A stretch of 64,000 nt of DNA, from the NCBI RefSeq assembly GCF_900102745.1, contig NZ_FMZF01000004.1:62001-126000 (forward strand), in the 5' to 3' direction. This stretch comes from Geodermatophilus telluris. Lineage in GTDB: Bacteria > Actinomycetota > Actinomycetes > Mycobacteriales > Geodermatophilaceae. The translations under genes were made by a program, and so were the position numbers. Below the pieces are notes generated by a model. It saw only the letters and a list, made by a program, of their open reading frames with translations. It was not told where the DNA came from and did no database searches. Positions 60,580-64,000 of the stretch are shown in pieces. Position 1 is the first letter of the stretch. Each line of letters starts with the position of its first letter.

Positions 60580-61351
60580 CGGCGGCCAGCTCGCCGGCCG
60601 CGATCGCGGTGTAGGTGGACACCCACGCGTCGACCTGCCAGTCCGGCGCCCCGTACGACGCCCGGGACGCGTGGGCCTCCTCCGGCGTCTCGGGCACGTA
60701 GCGCACCGCCCGGCCGGTGACGGCGGCCAGGGTCGCCGCCACCTCGTGCAGCGTGAGCGCCTCCGGGCCGGTGAGGTCGTAGGTGCGGCCGGCGTGCGCG
60801 GCCGGGTCGCGCAGCACGAGCGCGGCGACGTCGGCGATGTCGTCCTGCGCCACGAGCGCCACCCGCCCGTCGCCGGCCGGCCCGCGGATCGCGCCGTCCT
60901 CCCCCACCAGCGCCGGCGCGAAGTCGGCGTAGAGGGAGTCGCGGAGGAACGTCGCGGTCAGCCCGCGGGCGCGCACGTGCTCCTCGGTGGCCCCGTGGTC
61001 GCGGGCGAGGGTGAAGGTGGCGTCGGGGGCGGCGCCGGCGAAGGACACGTACACCAGGTGCTCCACCCCGGCGGCCACCGCGGCGTCGACGAAGGTCCGG
61101 TGCTGCCCGACCCGGTCGGGGCTCTCCGACGCCGACACCATGAGCACCGTCGCGGCGCCCTCCAGCGCGGCGCGGACGGCGCCCGCGTCGCCGTAGGGCG
61201 CGCGGACGGCGGTGGCGCCGGGCAGCCGCGGTGCCCGGTCGGGGTCGCGCACCAGCAGCCGCTGCGCCACCCCGGCGTCGGCGAGCCGGCGGGCGACCCG
61301 CCCCCCGAGCCGTCCGGTGGCGCCGGTGATCGCGAGCGGGGCGGGAGGCAC
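60506..61351 (-). CDS. NmrA/SDR-type NAD(P)-binding oxidoreductase
   Basis: A 281-residue atypical short-chain dehydrogenase. The Rossmann motif LAITGATGRLGGRVARRLAD starts at residue 6; GVEHLVYVSFAGAAPDATFT replaces the catalytic YxxxK region, as in quinone-oxidoreductase-2/NmrA relatives; YDLTGPEALTLHEVAATLAA is typical of the C-terminal half. It may act as a redox sensor or reductase. Start GTG 61351. Confidence 0.9.
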   Translation of the reverse strand: MPPAPLAITGATGRLGGRVARRLADAGVAQRLLVRDPDRAPRLPGATAVRAPYGDAGAVRAALEGAATVLMVSASESPDRVGQHRTFVDAAVAAGVEHLVYVSFAGAAPDATFTLARDHGATEEHVRARGLTATFLRDSLYADFAPALVGEDGAIRGPAGDGRVALVAQDDIADVAALVLRDPAAHAGRTYDLTGPEALTLHEVAATLAAVTGRAVRYVPETPEEAHASRASYGAPDWQVDAWVSTYTAIAAGELAAVSSAVPDLLGRPATTLEQVLRAAG

Positions 61352-61446
61352 GGGCGTCTCCTGACCGGTCGGGAGCGGACACGTCCGACAACCCCGCCAC
61401 CCGGCGCGACCTTCCCCGGGCGGCGTCCCGCGAGCACCATGCGCGC

Positions 61447-62352
61447 GTGGACTACGCTCAGGCGCAGCAGGTCTTCCTCACCCCGCAGGCCGGCGAGCGC
61501 CCGGCCGCCGCCGTCCCCGACACCCCCGGCCGGCGGCTGCGGGACGCCGCCGAGCCGATCGCGACGATCAGCTGGTGGGGCAGGCCCGTCAACGACCGGC
61601 TCGCCGCCCTCGGGCTGGACTTCCTCACCGGCTACGTGTGGGGCCGGGCCGCCCCGATGGGTCAGCCGGCCGCGCCGGTCGTCGTCGCCGCGTTCGGCGT
61701 CTTCGAGCCCGGGGCGCTCACCGCCTGGTACGAGCAGGCCCGCGCCACCGCCGGCCGCGACGCGGTGCTCGCGGCCCGGGAGGAGGGCGTGGTGGAGTCG
61801 CTGCGCGAGCTGCTGCCCGGCGCCGACGTCCGGGACGCCGTCGAGGTGCTGCGCCGCGCGGTCGACGCCGCCGCCCCGCACGTCGTGGGCCGCCCGCTGT
61901 TCGCCGGCCAGCTCTCGCTGTCCTGGCCGGCCGACCCGCTGGGCGCGCTCTGGCACGCCGCGACGCTGCTGCGCGAGTTCCGCGGCGACGCCCACCAGGC
62001 CGCCAACGTGGCCGCCGGCCTCACCGCGGTGCAGATGAACCTGCTGACCGAGTACTGGGTCGGCTGGGAGCACGGCGCCTACGCCGGCACCCGCGGCTGG
62101 TCACCGGAGGCGATGGCCGCCGCCGACGCCGACCTCGAGCGCCGCGGGCTGGTCGCCGACGGGCGGCTCACCCCCGAGGGACGGCGGCTGCGCGACGACG
62201 TCGAGGCGCGCACCGAGGCCGCCACCGCACCCGCTCTCGACGCGCTCGGGGCCGACCTCCCGGAGCTGACGCGGCAGCTGGACGCGTGGTCGGCGGCCGT
62301 CGTGGCCGGCGGGGCGGCACCTCCCGATCTCTACAAGCGGATCAGCGGTTGA
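61447..62352 (+). CDS. SCO6745-family protein
   Basis: A 301-residue protein matching the actinobacterial SCO6745 group. ISWWGRPVNDRLAALGLDFL, the TGYVWGRAAPMG segment and LLTEYWVGWEHGAYAGTRGW are the recognisable parts. The C-terminal half looks like a winged-helix-style domain (DLERRGLVADGRLTPEGRRL). It may be regulatory; function is not established. The GTG 61447 start lacks a Shine-Dalgarno. Confidence 0.88.
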   Translation: MDYAQAQQVFLTPQAGERPAAAVPDTPGRRLRDAAEPIATISWWGRPVNDRLAALGLDFLTGYVWGRAAPMGQPAAPVVVAAFGVFEPGALTAWYEQARATAGRDAVLAAREEGVVESLRELLPGADVRDAVEVLRRAVDAAAPHVVGRPLFAGQLSLSWPADPLGALWHAATLLREFRGDAHQAANVAAGLTAVQMNLLTEYWVGWEHGAYAGTRGWSPEAMAAADADLERRGLVADGRLTPEGRRLRDDVEARTEAATAPALDALGADLPELTRQLDAWSAAVVAGGAAPPDLYKRISG

Positions 62353-62370
62353 CGCGAGGGGGCCGGCCCG

Positions 62371-63840
62371 TCACGACAGGCGGGCCTCGGCGGCGTCCCA
62401 GGCGGCGGCCGAGCCCGCGGGCCGGTACTCCACCAGCGCCTGCGTGCCGCGCAGCAGCCGCCGCATCTCCCCGAGGCCGCCCTCGATCCCGCCGAGGGCC
62501 CGCGCCTGCACCAGCGCGTTGCCCAGCGCCGCGGCCTCGACCGGCCCGGCGAGCACCGGCAGGCCGCAGGCGTCGGCGGTCAGCTGGCACAGCAGTGCGT
62601 TGCGCGCTCCCCCGCCGACGACGTGGACGACCTCGACCTCGCGCCCGGACAGCTCGACGGCGCGGCGGACGGTCCGCCGGTAGGCCAGCGCCAGGCTGTC
62701 GACGATGCAGCGCACCGTCTCGGCCTGGCCCTGGGGCGGCGCCTGGCCGGTCGCGGCGCAGGCCAGCGCGATCCGGCTCGGCACGTCACCGGGCGGCAGG
62801 AAGCGCGGGTCGTCGACGTCGACCACCGCGGTGAACGCCGGCACCCGGGCCGCCGCGGCGAGCAGGTCGGGCAGGTCGGCAGGCAGGCCCGCCGCCGCCC
62901 AGGTGCGCAGCGACTCCTGCAGCAGCCACAGGCCCATGACGTTGTGCAGGTGGCGCACCGTGCCGTCGACGCCGAGCTCGTTGGTGAACCCCGCCTCCCG
63001 GCTCGCCGCGGTGAGCACCGGCTTCTCCAGCTCCACGCCCACCAGCGACCAGGTGCCGCAGGAGACGTAGGCGAACCGGTCGCCCTCCGCGGGGACGCCG
63101 ACCACCGCCGAGGCCGTGTCGTGCGACCCGACGGCGACCACCGGGACCTCGCCCAGCCCGGTCTCCGCGCGCACCTCGGCGGTCAGCCGGCCGATCTCCT
63201 CCCCCGGCTGCACCAGCGCGGGCAGCAGGTCGCGGGGCAGGTCGAGCCGGTCGAGCAGGCCGGTCGCCCACTGCCGCGTCGTCGCGTCGAGCAGCCCGGT
63301 GGTGGAGGCGTTGGTGACCTCCGCCCGGCGCGCCCCGGTGAGCCAGTAGGCCAGCAGGTCGGGCACCAGCAGCGCCTGCCGGGCGGCGGCGAACCGCGCC
63401 GTCCCGCGCATCGCGGCGAGCTGGAACACCGTGTTGAACGGCAGGTGCTGCAGGCCGTTGACGGCGTAGAGCTCGTCGGGCGGGACGAGCGCGTGCACCC
63501 CCGGCACCGCGGTCTCGTGCCGGGCGTCGCGGTAGTGCACCGGGTTGCCCAGCAGCGCGCCGTCGGCGTCGAGCAGGCCGACGTCGACCGCCCAGCTGTC
63601 GATGCCGACGCCGTCGACCGCGCCGCCGTTGGCCTCCCGCCCGGCGGCGCGCAGCCCGTCGAGCACCCCGGCGTAGAGGCCGAGGACGTCCCAGTGCAGC
63701 GTGCCCGCCGTGCGCACCGGCCGGTTGGGGAACCGGTGCACCTCGGTGAGGTCCAGCCGCCCGGGGCCGACCCGCGCGGCCATCACCCGGCCGCTCGAGG
63801 CGCCCAGGTCGACAGCCGCGAGGGTCAGCTCGCGGGTCAT
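62371..63840 (-). CDS. rhaB: Rhamnulokinase
   Basis: A 489-residue FGGY-family sugar kinase that phosphorylates L-rhamnulose. AAVDLGASSGRVMAARVGPG is the N-terminal ATPase motif in its rhamnulokinase form. GVGIDSWAVDVGLLD, NPVHYRDARHE and VAVGSHDTASAVVGVPA are typical, and VHVVGGGARNALLCQLTADA binds ATP. ATG 63840 overlaps the stop of the aldolase/dehydrogenase gene by four bases, confirming a rhamnose operon. Confidence 0.95.
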   Translation of the reverse strand: MTRELTLAAVDLGASSGRVMAARVGPGRLDLTEVHRFPNRPVRTAGTLHWDVLGLYAGVLDGLRAAGREANGGAVDGVGIDSWAVDVGLLDADGALLGNPVHYRDARHETAVPGVHALVPPDELYAVNGLQHLPFNTVFQLAAMRGTARFAAARQALLVPDLLAYWLTGARRAEVTNASTTGLLDATTRQWATGLLDRLDLPRDLLPALVQPGEEIGRLTAEVRAETGLGEVPVVAVGSHDTASAVVGVPAEGDRFAYVSCGTWSLVGVELEKPVLTAASREAGFTNELGVDGTVRHLHNVMGLWLLQESLRTWAAAGLPADLPDLLAAAARVPAFTAVVDVDDPRFLPPGDVPSRIALACAATGQAPPQGQAETVRCIVDSLALAYRRTVRRAVELSGREVEVVHVVGGGARNALLCQLTADACGLPVLAGPVEAAALGNALVQARALGGIEGGLGEMRRLLRGTQALVEYRPAGSAAAWDAAEARLS

Positions 63841-64000
63841 CGCAGGAAGGCCGCGGCGACGCCGGAGTCGACCGGGACGTGCAGGCCGGTCGTCCGGGTG
63901 AGGTCGCCGCCGGTGAGGGCGAAGACGGCGTCGGCGACGTGCTCGGGCAGCACCTCGCGCTTGAGCAGGGTGCGCTGGGCGTAGAACTGGCCCAGCTCCT
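63837..64000 (-). CDS. Bifunctional rhamnulose-1-phosphate aldolase/short-chain dehydrogenase, C-terminal end
   Basis: Only the last ~53 codons are in the window; the gene enters from the right edge. The readable tail, ELGQFYAQRTLLKREVLPEH followed by LTGGDLTRTTGLHVPVDSGV and AAAFLR, is the end of a short-chain dehydrogenase. It matches the C-terminus I recall for RhaEW-type fusions, which split rhamnulose-1-phosphate and oxidise lactaldehyde. Coupling to rhaB supports this. Confidence 0.85.
   Translation of the reverse strand, partial: ELGQFYAQRTLLKREVLPEHVADAVFALTGGDLTRTTGLHVPVDSGVAAAFLR

Overview
The window is about 74% GC. It has dense, often overlapping genes, many GTG starts and many leaderless starts (a TANNNT-type -10 box 6-7 nt before the start codon). 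Products such as a DUF664/DinB mycothiol-transferase-type protein, Sdh1-type succinate dehydrogenase, HelR, an SCO6745-family protein and DUF2505 point to a high-GC actinobacterium. My best guess is Geodermatophilaceae (Blastococcus/Geodermatophilus/Modestobacter-like); that placement is inference.

Layout. 0-0.7 kb: start of a ferric-reductase-like gene and a coupled anchored acidic protein. 0.8 kb: CAU tRNA, followed by a decayed ABC ATPase, a DUF6326 membrane protein and a NarL-type two-component system. 3.7-5.4 kb: a patch with gene remnants and a lower-GC orphan membrane gene. 5.8-16.8 kb: housekeeping and accessory genes (Zn alcohol dehydrogenase, LCP cell-wall ligase, nucleoside hydrolase, frameshifted helR with a RAE-like element, GH13 glycosidase, small membrane proteins). 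17-28 kb: Pro-rich secreted protein, acetyltransferase, single-chain acyl-CoA carboxylase, Ser/Thr kinase, K+ channel, glycerate kinase, acyl-CoA dehydrogenase. 29-33 kb: an amide-utilisation cluster (MarR, AmiC-like sensor, APC permease, acetamidase/formamidase). 33.2-35.9 kb: a four-gene stressosome operon. 36-46 kb: hydrolase, flavoprotein-methyltransferase fusion with a XRE-cupin regulator, a five-gene ring-cleavage operon, a divergent amidohydrolase and an IclR regulator. 47-49 kb: TetR plus MFS exporter. 49.5-55.3 kb: GH3 glucosidase, dehydrogenase, IlvD/Edd dehydratase and DapA-type aldolase (sugar oxidation). 55.5-59.2 kb: Sdh1-type succinate dehydrogenase. 59-64 kb: lipid kinase, NmrA-like reductase, SCO6745-family protein and the end of a rhamnose operon.

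The most unusual system is at 33.2-35.9 kb. One protein joins an ECF sigma factor (sigma2 plus sigma4), a zinc anti-sigma motif and a complete RsbT-type kinase. It is followed, with 4-nt overlaps, by RsbR, RsbS and a stand-alone RsbU N-terminal domain with no phosphatase. This suggests a stressosome that captures and releases a sigma factor directly, without the RsbU-RsbV-RsbW cascade. Second-tier points are the helR frameshift under a rifamycin-associated-element-like site, the MarR/AmiC promoter pair with overlapping -10 boxes, and the operon pairing LigAB ring cleavage with a CoA-transferase and a citryl-CoA-lyase homologue. No insertion sequences, CRISPR arrays or rRNA genes were seen.
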